Made by a program: the position numbers and the translations under genes | In this document: one piece after another, positions 1 to 13,210 of the stretch | How positions within the stretch are numbered: the stretch's first letter is position 1 | Layout of the letters: each line of letters starts with the position of its first letter | Notes under the pieces: generated by a model | Told to the model about the DNA's origin: nothing | Seen by the model: the letters and a program-made list of their open reading frames with translations, nothing else | The model's database searches: none | Source: Rhizophagus clarus | Taxonomy: Eukaryota; Glomeromycota; Glomeromycetes; Glomerales; Glomeraceae | DNA: 64,000 bases | NCBI GenBank assembly: GCA_015698045.1 | Contig: BLAL01000054.1 | Span: 744,001-808,000 of the forward strand | Direction of reading: 5' to 3'

Positions 1-935
1 AGAAAAATAAAATACAGCTCATTAGATTCATCTTATTAGGACGAATCCTATATCTGCTGATTTGTGAAATTTGCCAATCATCAGTTGTGTAATACAGTAC
101 CGATTAAAATTAATCAAAACCATTCCCACATAAGAAAAAATAATCAAAAAATATAAAAAATAAGTAAAATAACCTTTTAAGATCCCTTCCAAAAAATTTA
201 CTTCTTTTAATCTGAGCCCAGTAAAAGAAATTTCTAAAAAAAAAAGGAAAAAAATATTATAAAGTTAGTCCATTAAAAAAAAAGAAACAAAATTCTGGAA
301 TATTTAATAATTTAACAAAAAAAAATTAATTTAAAAATAATTAATAATAAATATCAAATAGATTTTAATAAAAAACTATTCAATACTTAATTTAAATTTG
401 TTAAAATATCATTATTAACACAGAGTTATTTATTTATTTAAAGATTTTTTTGAATAATTTTGCTATTTATACAAGATTTTTTATAAACTATAAAAAAAAA
501 AAAATAAAAAAAAATAAAAAAAAATAGCTGCAAGTTGTATACAATATAAAATAACTACTGGTATACTTGCAAAAATTCTCAACTTATTTTGATGAGAAAG
601 TTGATGAGGAGTTGATGGGGAGTTCAATAGGAAGTTCACGAAAGAAAAAAATTTTTTAATGCTACTTTGTTGAAGTAATTTCTTGATATCATGTGTCATA
701 TGATCATGTAACACAAATATAACCATTTTTGTGAAACTTGCAAAACTTATTTTTTATTAAATTAACATTAAATTCCTTAGTTTAGGTTAATTTCATTAAT
801 TCTACCAATCGGCCCATATGCAATGGTAGTAATCATATGTTTCTAAGTACTGTAATTTAATCACAAATTAGAAAAATACTAACAGATCAGCATTCTTATA
901 GTAAAGTATTTAAAAAACCATTTTTTAACTAATAC
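1..935. other. AT-rich spacer, no gene
   Basis: Very AT-rich sequence with homopolymer runs. The only open frames are short and low-complexity (a Phe-rich tail over A/T runs near 485-530). I see no RNA gene, promoter or recognisable protein. Confidence 0.6.
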
Positions 936-943
936 ATCTTACT

Positions 944-2917
944 TAGGGCTCTGATCAATTTTAGTAATTACCGAACTGTACTGATCAGTTTTGGTATTAG
1001 AGTGATTTCAGTTTTTACGGTTTACTAAACTGAAACTTTTAGTAAATTTACCGATCAGTTTCAGTAACTGCGGTTTCAGTACCAGTTTTGTGATTTACTG
1101 AATTGAATTACTGAATCGATTTAACTAAATAATATAATAAAAAAATGTTGTGAAATGTTTTTTATTGGTTATTTTGATAAAACAAACCATTTCGTAGCGG
1201 TGTTTTATCACTTTAATTAAGAAATGTTGTAAAACGTTTTTATTCATTAATCTAATAAAAAAAATAACTATTCGCAATTTTTTCTTGTCACTTTAACAAA
1301 CAATGTTGCAAAATGTTAATTGGATAAAAAAAAATCGTTCACAACAGTTTTTTGTCAACATAATTACAAAACTGTTGCGAAAAGTTTTTGTTAATTAATT
1401 TTAATAAAAAAAATGTTTTGCAACATTTTTTTTGTCACTTTAATAAAAATGTCATAAAACATTTTTATGAGTTAATTTTAATAAAAAAAAATGTTTTGCA
1501 ACATTTTTTTTGTCACTTTAATTAAAAAATGTTGTGAAATGTTTTTTATCAGTTAATTTAATAAAAAAAATGTTTCGCTATATTTTTTTGATGTTACTTT
1601 AATTAAAAAACATTGCAAAATGTTTTTTAACAGTTAGTTTAATTAAAAAAAACATTTTGCTATGTTTTTTTTGTCTCTATAATTAAAAAATGTTGTAAAC
1701 CGTTTTTATTAATTGATTTAATAAAAAATGTTTTGCAATATTTTTTTTGTCACTTTAATAAAAACATTGCGCAACATTTTTATTAGCTAATTTTAATAAA
1801 AATAAAGTTTCACAACGTTTTTTTTATCACTTTAATAAAAATGTTGCGAAATGTTTAAGTTAATTTTAATAAAAAAAATGTTTCACTACGTTTTTTTTGT
1901 TGCTTAATATTGTGAAACGTTTTTTAACAGTTAGTTTAATTAAAAAATGTTTCACTATGTTTTTTTTATCTCTATAATTAAAAAATGTTGTGAAACGTTT
2001 TTTATTAGTTGATTTAATAAAAAAACGTTTTGCTACATTTTTTTGTCACTTTAATAAAAATATTACGCAACATTTTTATTAGCTAATTTTAATAAAAATA
2101 AAGTTTTGCAATATTTTTTTTGTTACTTTAATAAAAACATCGCGAAATGTTTGAGTTAATTTTAATAAAAAAACGTTTTGCTATGTTTTTTTTGTTGCTT
2201 TAGTTAAAAAACGTTGCAAAACGTTTTTTATCAGTTAATTTAATAAAAAAACATTTTGCTATATTTTTTTTATCTCTATAATTAAAAAACATAGCAAAAT
2301 ATTTTTTATTAGTTGATTTAATAAAAAAAAATGTTTTGCTACGTTTTTTTTGTTGCTTTAATTAAAAAATATTGTGAAACATTTTTTATCAGTTAATTTA
2401 ATAAAAAAATGTTTCACTATGTTTTTTTGTCTCTATAATTAAAAAACATAGCGAAACATTTTTTATTAGTTGAATAAAAAAAAATGTTTCACTACATTTT
2501 TTTTGTTGCTTTAATTAAAAAATGTTGCGAAATATTTTTTATCAGTTGATTTAATAAAAAAATGTTTTGCTATGTTTTTTTGTTACTTTAATAAAAATGT
2601 TGCGAAACGTTTTTATGAGCTAATTTTAATAAAAAAAATGTTCTGCAACATTTTTTTTGTTGCTTTAATAAAAACGTTGTGAAACATTTTTATAGATGAT
2701 TTGATTTGGTAAAAAAATAGTTTCGCAATGTTTTTTTACTAAAAATGATTTTTAATATCAGTAAATTAGTTTAGTTTTTGGTAATTATCGATTGGTTTCA
2801 ATAATCATCAATACCGATACCAGTCAATTTTGGTAATCATCAATACTGATACCGATCAATTTAGTTCAGTATCAGTTTTTGCAAAAACTGAACTGAATTG
2901 AACTGATCAGAGCCCTA
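944..2917. mobile_element. hAT-like non-autonomous element, copy 1
   Basis: The ends are inverted: TAGGGCTCTGATCA on the left and TGATCAGAGCCCTA on the right. They are flanked by an 8-bp near-perfect duplication, ATCTTACT (936-943) and ATCTTACC (2918-2925). An 8-bp duplication plus TAGGG-type ends is characteristic of hAT elements. No transposase is encoded, so the element is a MITE-like passenger. The interior is an expanded foldback array (1130-2740) bordered by subterminal repeats rich in TACCGA/TCGGTA-like words. A second copy with the same ends lies at 11762-12666. Confidence 0.85.
1130..2740. repeat. Foldback minisatellite array inside the hAT-like element
   Basis: Roughly forty short units alternate GTTTCGCAAC-like and GTTGCGAAAC-like cores, which are each other's reverse complement. 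Spacers of the type TTTTTT..AATAAAAAA separate them. Neighbouring units differ mostly at the CpG positions: CG becomes TG (GTTTTGCAAC) or CA (GTTTCACAAC). The single strand could form many alternative hairpins. No coding potential is evident. Confidence 0.85.
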
Positions 2918-3343
2918 ATCTTACCTAGAGACATATAGTTACTGCCATTAAATTCATCTTGATAAGACAATTCCAATGAGTTATATTTCACCTTTCTATG
3001 ATCATTGAATGTTTAGAAATTTTGCTTAGAAATTTTGCAAGCAAATTTATCTACAAGGTACTTTATGAGTTCAAATGATTTGCATATTACATAAAAATTT
3101 TAATATATTGAATTTTGCATCTAATTTAGTTTAGATTATAGATAAAGGATCATAATGCTATATTTTAATAAATTTTATTATATTTAATATATCCATTATA
3201 TAATAATTTAAATTTAAAAACTTTGCAGGCAAATTTGCCTGTATTACAGATAAAGGGATAACTTTACAAAACTTAAAAATTCTAAATGATAACAAATTAA
3301 TATAGTAATAATATTAAATATATATCACAGTAGTATCAATTTA

Positions 3344-4580
3344 AAAAAACTCTCCCCTGAACCTTGCAGTTCGTACATTTTGTAAAAAAAAAAAATTTTT
3401 TTTTTTTTCCCGTAGGTTGACTGTTAGATATGTTCAACAGTCCCTACAACCCCCCTCTTTACTTAAAAATACATTTTTAAAAAAGTGACAAGTCTTTGGG
3501 TTTTACTTGTTACTTTGGGTTTTTGGGGACTTCGAGAGTTTTTACTATTTCTTCTAAGGTGGCAGTTTGTGGCGAGAAGTTATCGAAAAAATATTTTGGA
3601 CAGCATTTCAGTATTGTTTACAGTGAAAGAAGGGTTGTTAGTGCCACCTATATAACAGGCGCTTGAGACCTGCAGTAACTGTGGACCTTACTGTTTTCCG
3701 TTCCATGCTTACATTCTTCTCTTTTTTTTGTATTTTTCTTTTTTGCTCGAAAAATACTTTTCAGTTTACCTCTGGTAAATGATCAGCAGTCACATGACTA
3801 AACAACGTCCTCTTGTTGATTGGTTCTTATCAGAATATTACTAAAAGTGGATTATTACTTGCAGTCGATCACGTGCTTCCATTTCGAGTGGTGCAGATGG
3901 ATGGACTGGCTGGCGTTACCGATGATGACAAGGGTTTGGTCTCCCATGAAAAGGAGTCTCGTGTACGGCAAAGGGTGGTCCTAATAGTCAAAGCTAGTTG
4001 GTCTTTAGCAGTTTTAGTTAACTACTACCTTCTTTTAAAATTAGACTTTCTTGCAGAAGTTTATTATTTTTTTTTTAGTGGAATATTATTTCTAACTTTA
4101 TCTATGTCTTTTTAACCGAGATAATACACTTCCCCTTTTTTTAGGACATAGATTATATTACTTTCCTTTTAGAAAAAAATTTTTTTTTTTTTTTTTTTTC
4201 TTTTTTTTTTTGGATTGTTTTAGTTTTATGTTTATTTTTTTTTTTATTTTCCCAGGGGGCTAGCGGGGGATAGGTTGTTACAATGTTTCTTCCTTAATAG
4301 AAACTTAGGACTTTGGTCCAGCAGGGTCTACCTGGCAGGAGGAGGGTTTGTACCGTAGTTGATTATCTTAAAAGGTATGAATCGGTGAAGAATTGAGGAC
4401 GTGAAGATATGTCGTTGGATAACGTTGGGTTGTGGATATCATAGTATTTGATGTCGGTTATACGTTTAGTTATAGCTTTATTCTATATACTTTTATCCCA
4501 GACTTACCTTTCAAGGTATTTGGTTTTGTCTCATGTATTCAAATCCATTTTGTTAATAAAACATAAAACATAAAACAATG
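3344..4580 (+). mobile_element. Retroposon insertion with 11-bp target duplication
   Basis: A 1.24-kb island, less AT-rich than its surroundings, is flanked by an exact 11-bp direct repeat GTATCAATTTA (3333-3343 and 4581-4591). It ends in a short tandem tail of the type ATAAAAC, as expected for target-primed reverse transcription. It begins with an ACTCTCCCCTG-like start similar to the start of the LINE-derived retroposon at 13662. The longest frame (3813-4115, + strand) resembles nothing I recognise. It is best read as a LINE-derived or SINE-like element without a functional ORF. The exact family is unknown. Confidence 0.65.
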
Positions 4581-4914
4581 GTATCAATTTATAAATAATA
4601 TCATTATAATATTAAATAATATTAGTATATTATTGATTTATTAATATATCAAAATAATATTATAAAATATTTATTTAAAGAAATATCAAATTAATATCAT
4701 ATTAATATTAGAAAATTTCTATTTGTACATGGTATGTCTGGATACTGTATCACATGATTTTATAAAAAAACTTTATCTGTCAAATTTTAATTTTATTTTA
4801 GATTTTATTGGCTAGTTTTATGATAAAAATAAGTTACATCACAAAAAATTGCATAATTTTAATTGTATTGTTAATGTAATGCTGTAATGTTAATGCAATA
4901 TATAAGAAAATTAT

Positions 4915-5870
4915 AATAAGGAAAGACAGTAAAAAATTAAGGGTGTGAGAAAAAGGAAAGATAAATGAAAAGAAATGAAAATAATTAAATAAGAAGTAAA
5001 AGGAAAAAAAAAGTGAAGGATAGTAAAAAGGAACGAAAAAAAATGAAAAAATAATGAGATAAACAAAAAAACAAAAGGGAAATAAAAAGGAATGAATGAA
5101 GGGAATAAAAAAAGTGAAAGGAATGAAAAAAAGTTAAAGGGAATGAAGAAACAAAAGGATAGTGAAAAGAAATAAAAGAAATGAATAGTTAATAAGAAAG
5201 AACAAGACAAAATGAAGAAAATAAAGGGAAGCAAAGGGGAATGAAAAATAACGAAAGAAATAAAAAAAGCAATGAAAGAACCCAAGGATCAATGAAATGA
5301 AACAATGAAAGATCACAGAAAAAATCACGAAAGAAACAAAAAAAAAATGAAGGAAATAAAGGGAGAATCGAAAAATGAAAGAAAAAAATGAAAGAAACAA
5401 AGGAAAAAGTGAAAAAAATGAAAAAAATGATGAAATGGATAAAGGAAAGTAAGAGAAATAAAGGGGAAACAATACAAGAAAGACTGGAATACCCACTCAT
5501 AGAAAAAAGAAAAAGAAAATCGGTTAATATTATTTTAAAGAAAATAAACAACGAGAAAAAGATGAAAAAAACTTATATGAATATTTACTGAAATAGTACA
5601 CATCTAAAGAAGAGACAAAAAGGTTAATAAAAACAAAAAAAAAAATGAAAAGAAAACAAAAAAAAGTAAAGTTCACCTTGAATTTCCGCCAAAATGGAAC
5701 TAAAAACAGCCACGTCTAAAAAAAAAAAGAATGAACAAGTTAATAAAGTCAAAAGAAAAGATAATAAAAGCAAAAAAACTATCTATTACCTTCTCGAAGT
5801 TAAAAAAGTAGCTAAAGGTCACGTCTAAAAAATCTAAAAAAAAATGAAAAAAAAAGAAATAAATAAACCA
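4915..5870 (+). repeat. Long polypurine (GAAA-rich) tract
   Basis: For more than 600 bases (strongest at 4915-5560) the + strand is almost only A and G, with irregular GAATGAAAAAA, GGAAA and AAAGGGAA words. Its complement is a polypyrimidine strand. The open frames across it on the minus strand are artefacts of TTC/TTT/CTT triplets. Such tracts can adopt triplex (H-DNA) structure in vitro; no function is evident here. Confidence 0.8.
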
Positions 5871-8800
5871 TTTAACATACTGTGTAAATTACATCATTAA
5901 ATCATGTGTACTGTATTTAAACATACTGTGTAAACTAGGAAATTTTCTTAATATTATTATAATAATAATAATTTTTTAAAAAATGTGAAATAAATATGTT
6001 ATTGATATAATATTATATATATATATTTTTTTTTTTTTTAATGATCTATATATGCTTTTATTGATATTTAGTTCATATATCATATAAACAATTTATATAT
6101 AACATTATATTGATATATATTCAATATTAATCTGATATTATAAAATATTATTTTATAATAATAAAATTTTTAAAAATGTAAAACAAATACAATATCAATA
6201 TAATATCTTTTTAATATATATTCAGTATTGATATAATATCATAAAAATATCATCTTATAAATATCAAATCAATATTATATTAATATTAGCAATATAATAT
6301 ATTGATATTATTTTAATATAATTAAACAATAAATAGTATATTAATATATATTTTTTAAATCATTTAGTTCAATACTTCAATATTAAATTGAAATATTTTA
6401 ATAATTTGTAATTTAATTAAAATTAAATATAATTTAATTATATATAAATTGCTTTTAACTAATAGTAGATATTATAATAATTATTATTGTAAAATTCATA
6501 TAAAAAAAGAGATAAAAATTTTTTTATTATAATTTAATTAATATTTTAAATATTATATTTGAAAATTTAAATCTTTAATATGATTTTCAGTTTTAAATAC
6601 TTATTGAGGATTTTTGGTATTTTCTTTTTTACTGTAATTTTTAAAGATATTAATACTAAAGTCTATCTAATTTTATAGAGTTTATCTTTTATTTATGATT
6701 TTTGTTTTTCTAAGTCTTTTGTATAAGCTTTTGTTAATTAAAAAGTAGGAAATCTGCATTTTCATTATTTTGAAAAAAATGGAAAAAACTTATTTTTGAG
6801 AAAGAATATTTTGTTTTCATATGTTAGTTAAAAAGAGGGAAAATTGGTAAATGAACTTTTATTCTAATCATATGACTAATATATTTCATTTTTTTAACAT
6901 ACAATTTTCAAATAAATTGATGATCGTTAAATAATCAAATGATTGTCTTTATAATATATTTTAATTTTTGATATTATCTCAAAAATTTATTATATTTTCT
7001 GGTTAACTATATTAAGTGAAAACAAAGCATATTATTAATTTACATTACATGAACTAAAAATCTTAAAATTGATTGAAAGAACAATTTCTTCCTTTTTAAC
7101 TAATAAAAGCCCATATATTATTCTTAGAAGATTTTAACCTATTCTAAATTATTAATGAGTTAGAACAGTAATATTTATTACATAATTTTTTAGAGGATGG
7201 GAAATTAGAAAAAATCTTATATTACACCTATATATAATCATATGATTTTATACTATAATTTAATTGGTTATATAAAATCTTATATGAGAATGAAGAGTAG
7301 AGTCTTATATTAAACTGATATTATGTAATATATGTCATTACTCTTATTATTATTGTTACAATTTTTCATGTAAAAAATTAAAAAAAAAAGGTAAAAAAAT
7401 AAACTATTAAATTATTTATATAAGATAAAGTGAAAAGTAATAAGATTGAAAGACAATGAAATAGTTTTAAAAACTGAATTATAATTTATTAACAAAATTA
7501 TTTATAAATTCATTTTTTATATAGTTGTTATTTAATAGTTTCATTTTCTAATTTATTTTCTATTTCTATTATTTGGTTTAACTTTTGTTAATATAATTTT
7601 ATAATAATATTTTTACTATTTTAATTGGATAATTTCTAAATAAATATTAGTAATTAATAATGATATTATTTATAAATAATAATAATTTATAATTATTTTT
7701 ATTTTTTCTAATAAATTTACAAATTATACTACCTTGTAAAAAAAAAAAAAATTATTTTTATTTTTATTTTTAATTATTTTAATTAAAGAATTGACTTAAA
7801 CCAATTTTTTAATTAGAAATTAGATAATAATTGAATACAATTACAGTTAACTCTTTTTATAGTCATCTCTGTTATAATCATATTACCCTATATAATCATC
7901 TTAGTTGAGTATCCTAAATTTTCATATATAAAAACTATCGTTTATAGTCACAAACTACTTATAGTCACTATTACATCTTTTTTTAAAAATTTTATATATA
8001 TGTGATTATAAAAAAATATTTATTAATTTGTAATATGTGAGTAATTTTGATGCAAATTTTTGTTGATCACTAATTAATTTTCAGTAAATGCCACTTTTTA
8101 TCTCAGAATAACTGCACTTAAAATTAACTTTAAATTCAACAAATATTTATAACATATGATATTTATCTTAATGTTTTTAATAATATATTTTTAAAAAAAT
8201 TTTATTAAAAAATTTTAACTTTTATTTGACGCTTTGCCAAATTCTTATCTAAAATACTTATATTACAGATATATAAAGTATAAATATGTGTTGTTTTTAA
8301 ACCTCTTCAAGTATCACTTGAGCATTTTTTTCATGCAACTATGCTGCATAACAAGTTATTTAACCCTGTATAGTTGTTACTTTTGATATGTCTGAACTTT
8401 CAATTTCTTCTTCTTGTACTTTTAAACTCAATAAATTTCATATATTTTGAGCAATCATTCAGTAACTCTTGTCAACATTTCAGCCAAAAAATATTCTTCT
8501 AAAATAGCTAAAATTCTTTATTTTATACATTTTCTACTATACTTTTTTTCATATTTTTAAGCTACTTTTGTTGTTCAGCCATTTGATAATGGATCTTCAG
8601 TCATATTTAAAGGTGGTCTACAATATATAAAATATTCAATCTTTGTTATCTCTTTGAAGAAAATTTATCAAATTTACTTTATAATATATTCTTTATGTGA
8701 TATACTATGATTTCTCAAACATAATCCTAAATAAAATGAAGTTAAAAATATTTCATAATAGGTAAATTATTGCAGACAATACATATAATTACCTTTATTT

Positions 8801-9172
8801 TCTAAAGTTTCATTTATCAATTCTTTGTCCAAAATTTCTACTAATTTTCATCTCTTATTTTGATTTTCATAATCAATTTTTTAATTTTGCAATTTGTTTG
8901 TTAATTTTAGTATTCTGAATGGGTCGTGTCAATTCAGGTGACCCGTTAAATTAACTCAAAAATATTTGGGTTGGGTCATCAAATTTGTAATCTGACCCCA
9001 GGTCAGGCCATAGTTTGACTGACCTGATTGACCCATTTTAATTTGAAATTAAAATGAAAATTTTTTTAAAAATTATATATCAAAAAAACGTTTTTAATGT
9101 TTCTTAAAAAAAATTAATATGCTTAAAAAAATATTTTTAGCATTTTTTTTTAAATTTAAATGCTTAAGGGGT
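5871..9172. other. AT-rich, gene-free region with one small foldback
   Basis: About 3.3 kb of nearly pure A/T sequence contains ATATAT and TTAATA words but no supported gene. A 118-bp foldback with ATGGGTC...GACCCAT ends lies at 8919-9036. It contains several GGGTCA/TGACC words and may be a minute MITE, but no convincing target duplication was found for it. Confidence 0.55.
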
Positions 9173-9180
9173 ATACCAGA

Positions 9181-10973
9181 TAAGGATGGGTCTGCCAAAA
9201 TCTGCAATATTGCAAATTTTGGAGTTGAATTGCGGTTAGTAACCTGCAATTCTGCAATTCTGATTATACCTCTCCGTGAATTAATTACAGTTTCGGTATT
9301 ACGTCTGTAAAAATATGTCATAATTAATTGGTCATCTAATAATCCATTCGGTATCAGTAATTACTGAAAACTAAACCAAATTACTGATGTTGAATAATCA
9401 AAGAAACGTTTTTTTTATTAAATGTAAAACGTTTCACAACATTTTTCATTAAATTACTAAAAAAAAGTTGCAAAATATTTTTTTTATTAAATTGTATATG
9501 AAAAAACATTTCACAACGTTTTTTCATTAATCTATTAAAAAACGTTGTAAAATGTTTTTTTTAACTAAATTGTATATGAAAAAACATTTTACAACGTTTT
9601 TTATTAATTTATTAAAAAAATGTTGCGAAACGTTTTTTTTTAACTAAATTGTATATGAAAAAACATTTTGCAACATTCTTTCATTAATTTATTAAAAAAC
9701 ATTGCAAAATGTTTTTTTTAACTAAATTATATATGAAAAAACGTTTCGCAACATTTTTTCATTAGAAAATTAAAATTCATCGCATATGCGAAATTTCGCC
9801 AGTGTCACGAGGTTGTAGATTATTTCCTTTTATGGAATTTCGTATAACCATTTTGCATAACATTTTTTCAATTTTTGTCTGAAGAAAATTTTCTTTTTTG
9901 GAATTTTGTGTAATGTATAAACATCACCTAGCATCACACCTCCCAGCTTTAAAAAAATCACTAAGTATTATATGAACTTAGATTTTTTCAGTGAAAAAAT
10001 CTTATTTGTCACATTATTTGTCACATCTTTAATTCTGATCAGATTCAGTAATTCCGGTCAAATTATAAAGTTATACAAACTTCCAAAAAAAGATATTTTT
10101 CTCCAGACAAAAATCCATGAAAATAAGTTTCACTAATATCCAAAAAAGGAAATGATCATCAGATCACGTGACACTGGCGAAATTTCGCATATGCGATGAA
10201 TTATAAAATCCTTTTCATTAATCTATTTAAAAAAATGTTGCGAAACGTTTTTTTATTAAATCTTATATGAAAAAACATTTTGCAACATTTTTCATTAATT
10301 TATTAAAAAAATATTGTGAAATGATTTTTTTTTTAACTAAATCGTATATGAAAAAATGTTTTGCAACATTTTTCATTAGATAAAAATACTGCGAAGTGTT
10401 TTTTTAATTAAACGTTTTTAAAAAAAATGTTTTTGGCATTTTTTTAATTAAACGTTTAAAAAAATGTCTTTTTTTAAAAAAAATAATGTTCTTTAGCGTT
10501 TTTTTAATTAAACACTTAAAAAAAAGTTTTTTTTTAATTAAACATTTAAAATAACATTTTTAAGCCTTTTTTTTAATTAAACGTTTAAAAATAACATTTT
10601 TTTACTAAATTGTATATGAAAAAATATTTCGCAACATTTTTTCATTAATTTATTTAAAAAAATGTTGTGAAACATTTTTTTTATTAAATCTTATATGAAA
10701 AAATGTTTTAAAAAAAAATGTTTTTTAGCATTTTTTAATTAAACGCTTAAAAACATCTTTTTTTAAAAAAAATCCACAATTACGCAATTTTGCAATGTTT
10801 TTGCAATTGAATTGCAGTACTAGTAGCTCTTTGCGATATTGCAAAATATTTTCAGAATTGTGAACAATTGCGGGTTGCAAAATTGCAGAAATTTAGACTT
10901 CGAAATCCGCAATGTTCTGCAATATTGCAAATCGCAATTATTCCGCAATTACCTATTTGTGGCACTATCCTTA
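9181..10973. mobile_element. hAT-like non-autonomous element, TAAGGATGG family
   Basis: The ends are TAAGGATGG on the left and its degenerate complement CTATCCTTA on the right. The 8-bp flanks ATACCAGA (9173-9180) and ATGCCAGA (10974-10981) match at 7 of 8 positions. The interior has two blocks of CGTTTCGCAAC-type foldback units (about 9400-9760 and 10220-10750) and a block of NTTGCAAT words near the right end. No transposase frame exists. An inverted relative is at 16233-17111. The terminal family differs from the TAGGGCTC family, yet the internal repeat core is shared. Confidence 0.75.
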
Positions 10974-11369
10974 ATGCCAGAAATTAGCTGATTTAATAGG
11001 AGAGTGAGGGCTAGTGATGCGTTCTGGTGAAATTTGTTCAATCTGTCATCTGATCCGATCAAAAAACAGATTATCTGGATTAAGAATGAATGGATTGCAG
11101 ATAATCCAGATGGATTTGTTGGATAACATCAGATTGATCAGATGTTATACAGATGATCAGATTGACCAGATTGATCAAATAATCTGATCTTTTTATTGAT
11201 TTTTTTATTAGATAAATTTTTTATTTAAGTCATCAATGAATTAATAAAAAATTTTATTATTATTAAAATAGAAAAATCTCTTCAAATTGTAAAAAAAAAA
11301 TAGAACAACATTCCTTAAATAAAATAACTAAAATTTCTTTCGGTCCTCCTTTACTTTAATAATTAATTA

Positions 11370-13210
11370 AAATTAGAGAAAAATAATAGAAACCTTTCCC
11401 ATTTCTCCCTTATTTTGTTTTCAAAAGTCCGGTCATGTTTTTTGTCTGGCAACCTATAATAAACAAAAAAAAACAAACTAATTATTAAAAAAATAATGAA
11501 ACTCTCCTTCTCTGACCCTCCCTTACCTCAATTTCAAAAGCCCGGTTATGCTTTTCGTCTGGCAACCTATAGTAAAAAAAAAATAATAAAATAAATAAAT
11601 TTACTAAGAAAAAATAATGAACTTCCCCTTCCCTATCCTCCCTTACCTCATTTTTAAAAGTCTGGTCGTATTTTTCATCCAGTAACCTATAATAAACAAA
11701 AAACAAATAAACTAATTATTAAAAAAAACAAACTAATTATTAAAGAAATAATGAACTCCCCTAGGGCTCTGATCAGTTCGGTTCGATTCGGTTTTTGCAA
11801 AAACTGATACCGAACTGAATTAATCGGTATCGGTATTAATAATTACTGAAACCGATCGTTAATTACCGAAAACTGAACCGATTTACCAAATGAGTTTAGT
11901 AAAAAAACGTTTCGCAACATTTAGCAAAAAAAAAGTTGCGAAACGTTTTTATAAAATAATTTAATATAAAAAAAACGTTTCACAACGTTTTTTATTAAAG
12001 TGACCAAAAAAACGTTGCGAGACATTTTTTTTATATTAAATTATTTTATAAAAACGTTTCGCAACGTTTTTAAATAAAAAGGAAAATAATGTTGCAAAAC
12101 GTTATTTTCTATATTAAATTTCCGATGTAAAAAACGTTTTGCAACGTTTTTTACAAGTTTCGCAAAAATAACATTGTGAAACATTATTTTTTTTATATCA
12201 AACGTTTATGTAAAAAACGTTTCACAATATTTTTTTACAAGTTCTGCAAAAATAACGTTGCGAAATGTTATTTTTTTTATCAAATCGTTTATGTAAAAAA
12301 TGTTTTGCAACGTTTTTACAAGTTTCGCAAAAATAACATTGCGAAGTGTTATTTTTTATCAAATCGTTTATGTAAAAAACGTTTTGCAATATTTTTTACA
12401 AGTTCCGCAAAAATAACGTTGCGAAATGTTATTTTTTATATCAAACGTTTATGTAAAAAACATTTCGCAACATTTTTTTTTAACTACATTATTTACGTTT
12501 TTCTTATAAAAAAAAACATTTTTATTATCAGTAAATCAGTTCGGTAAATCGCAAAACCGATACTGAAACCGAAAGTTTTGGTTCGATAAATCATAAAACT
12601 GAAACTGCTCCGATACCAAAACTGGTCGGTATAGTTCAGTAATTACCGAAACCGATCAGAGCCCTAAACTCCCCTTCTCTAATCCTCCCTTACCTCAATT
12701 CCAAAAGCCTGGTCATGCTTTTTGTCTGGCAACCTATAGTAAAGAAAAAAAAAAATAAAATAAATAAATTTACTAAGAAAAAACAATAAATTCCCCCCTT
12801 CCTACCCTCTCTTACCTTATTTTCAAAAGTCCAGTCATGCTTTTCGTCTAGCAATCTATAATAAACAAAAAAAAAAATAAACTAATTATTAAAAAAATAA
12901 TGAAACTCCTCTTCTCTGACCTTCCCTTACCTCAATTCCAAAAGTCCAGTTGTGCTTTCATCTGGCAACCTATAGTAAAGAAAAAAAAAATAAAATAAAT
13001 AAATTTACTAAGAAAAAATAATAAACTTCCCCCCTTCCCTACCCTCCCTTACCTCATTTTTAAAAGTCCGGTCATGTTTTTCATCTGGCAACCTATAATA
13101 AACAAAAAAAAAAAATAATTATTAAAAAAATAATGAGCTCCCCTTCTCTGGCTCTCTCTTACCTCAATTCCAAAAGCCCAGTCATATTTTTTGTTCAGCA
13201 ACTCTACATA
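11370..13210. repeat. Tandem satellite, about 120-bp unit, interrupted
   Basis: About eight units share TCTGGCAACCTATA, an ACCTCAATTNCAAAAG-like block and a run of AAACAAACTAATTATT. They start near 11390, 11500, 11630 and 11750, then continue at 12667, 12790, 12905, 13030 and 13140. The array is split by the nested TAGGGCTC element, whose 8-bp duplication AACTCCCC is taken from the satellite itself. Confidence 0.8.
11762..12666. mobile_element. hAT-like non-autonomous element, copy 2 (nested)
   Basis: The ends are the same as in the 944-2917 copy: TAGGGCTCTGATCAG on the left and a CTGATCAGAGCCCTA-like right end. The exact 8-bp duplication AACTCCCC sits at 11754-11761 and 12667-12674. At 905 bp it is less than half the size of copy 1. 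Its interior has about four ~90-bp units (12095-12480) with AACGTTGCGAAATGTTAT and ACGTTTCGCAACG cores, many of whose CpGs have decayed to TG or CA. It is nested inside the satellite of the 11012-13572 element, so it inserted later. Confidence 0.9.

Noticed and set aside
4911..5591. Several 60-124 residue frames on both strands
   Set aside because: All are Phe/Leu/Ser- or Lys/Glu-rich translations of the polypurine tract and overlap each other in different frames.
8919..9036. Small MITE with ATGGGTC ends
   Set aside because: The foldback is real, but no target duplication could be read, so it is only mentioned in the region entry.
12176..12547. 123-residue repetitive frame (NNVAKCYFL-like repeats)
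   Set aside because: It translates the tandem units of the hAT-like element; the period and composition are those of the DNA repeat, and it has no family resemblance.
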